A program made the position numbers and the translations under genes. A model generated the notes under the pieces. It worked only from the letters and a program-made list of their open reading frames with translations, did not search any database and had not been told where the DNA came from. A stretch of DNA of 64,000 bases from Pratylenchus scribneri (taxonomy: Eukaryota > Nematoda > Chromadorea > Rhabditida > Pratylenchidae), in the NCBI GenBank assembly GCA_030063045.1, contig JAQSEB010000086.1, positions 952,501 to 1,016,500 on the forward strand, read 5' to 3'. Position 1 is the first letter of the stretch. Each line of letters begins with the position of its first letter. Below, one piece after another: positions 62,931 through 64,000 of this stretch.

Positions 62931-64000
62931 TGTGAGTCAATCCAACTCAAAACTCAATGGATGGCAGCAACAGAAAATTGGAAGGGATGAGCCCGGCGAA
63001 AAGCTTAAGCCACCACCACTTTTTCGACCCATTAAAACCCTCATTCATAAACTCTAAAAGCATTTGTGTACTGCTACTGCTGTTGAGGCTTGAGGAGGGA
63101 GAAAAGCAGCTTATGGCCATATTTCCAGTAGTGGAATGAATGGAAAGGAAGAGGACACATATTTTTGGCCAACTTTGTCACAAAAAGTAGGGCCTTTTCT
63201 GCCGCTAGCCAGCCAGCCTTTTTGCCAAGAAAACATTTTCCTCCATCTTTTGTCCATCGAAAAATCCCAAAAAAGCCGAATCCCCATTTCGGGCAATTTT
63301 GACAAATGGGCAAACAAAATTCCCAAAAATGGAACTGACTGAAAAATCGATGCCAAGACAATACAATTTCTTCACAATAAAATTCCAGCACACCAAAATG
63401 TCTCATTTGGCCAAAAGGAATAATTCTTTTTATCATTTTCTCGTCCCAATGAGGCCAAATTAATTCCATAATAAATTCCTCTCATTTCTCGCCAAAAACA
63501 TAATAAAATAATAATCATTTTGCAGCTGGGTCCCAGCCCAGTCCCTTTCCATTCAATTCCATACAAATTTTGTATATTCCCCGCGGGTGCCTCACTGGAT
63601 TTCCATATTCCATTTCCATGAATATTTGAATATGTAAAAACTGGGCCATTTTGTTGCTTAAATTTCGAGGGAGGCATATTGGAGAATGCTTTGATGGCCA
63701 TGACCAAATATAGATCGGATAGAATCTTTAGATTATTCATTTGAAATTGAAAATTTTAGATGAAAAATAATTAAAATTTATGAGGCCTAAATTAGCGAAT
63801 TTCTTGGATGGGAGAATTAGCACGGCCTGGCTTTATTAGATCCTTTTTAGGCCTACCTAATCCCAATCATCAAATATCCCTTTCTTTTTAATTTGGTTTC
63901 TGAATAATTTAACTTTGCGATTTGTCCCTATTTTTCCAAATTTATTCATCAAAATTTAATGAAAAAGACACCCAAATTGTTCATTTCCTATTTCCTTTCA
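62931..64000. other. Terminal stretch without a supportable gene
   Basis: Short open frames occur on both strands (the longest on minus, 63372-63740) but none shows a recognisable family or a consistent splice structure. AT content is typical of the introns. It may be an intron or intergenic DNA of a gene beyond the edge. Confidence 0.4.

Noticed and set aside
63372..63740. Minus-strand ORF of about 120 codons near the window end
   Set aside because: No recognisable domain, no supporting exon and no codon-use signal strong enough to distinguish it from chance.

Overview
This is eukaryotic nuclear DNA, most likely from a nematode, possibly a tylenchid or related plant-parasitic clade (that placement is a weak inference). 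It is AT-rich by eye. Every gene I could read is split by many mostly short introns. Nearly every recognisable product is a eukaryotic housekeeping protein with conserved exon phases. Several same-strand genes follow each other with gaps of only about 190-410 bp, as in nematode operons. There is no bacterial, plasmid or viral gene content.

Layout, left to right. 1-912 (+): 3' end of an unrecognised single-pass membrane protein. 1495-6418 (-): coatomer delta subunit (COPI). 6896-8049 (-): MATH-BTB adaptor. 9137-10863 (-): two-domain ER FKBP prolyl isomerase. 10.9-12.6 kb: gene-poor block with a segmental duplication. 12650-13408 (-): unrecognised small basic protein. 13900-17680 (-): ZFC3H1-like nuclear RNA-decay adaptor. 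17903-18696 (-): RING-CH ubiquitin ligase. Then a tandem (+) cluster: LETM1 (19307-23381), exocyst SEC8/EXOC4 (23667-31117), RAPTOR (31309-44298), mitochondrial GTPase ERAL1 (44711-50556) and a stanniocalcin-like secreted protein (50867-51748). Then on (-): dephospho-CoA kinase DCAKD (52697-54470), downstream of PDIA6/P5 (54789-57577). On (+): ribosomal protein S5 (58518-59862) and RNase P/MRP subunit POP4 (60062-61665). The last 2.3 kb is mostly non-coding, with a possible first exon of a further gene.

Functional themes are the secretory pathway (COPI, exocyst, ER FKBP, PDI, a secreted hormone-like protein), mitochondria (LETM1, ERAL1, CoA synthesis), TORC1 (RAPTOR) and RNA processing or translation (ZFC3H1, RPS5, POP4). 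The genes do not form one pathway. What links them is close same-strand spacing.

The introns are the unusual part. They carry (i) more than 20 copies of a long-TIR foldback element (here MITE-A), whose core 43-bp unit ranges from one to about nine tandem copies; (ii) a second foldback family (MITE-B); (iii) four hAT-like non-autonomous elements, with exact or near-exact 8-bp target duplications; (iv) a tRNA-derived SINE-like family with visible A and B boxes; and (v) minisatellites largely private to one locus, some of which make up whole introns including their splice sites. RAPTOR introns 8 and 22 carry the same 26-bp minisatellite in opposite orientations around exons 9-22. All exon coordinates come from reading splice sites, reading frame and protein similarity by eye. 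They are consistent in phase but not supported by transcript data.
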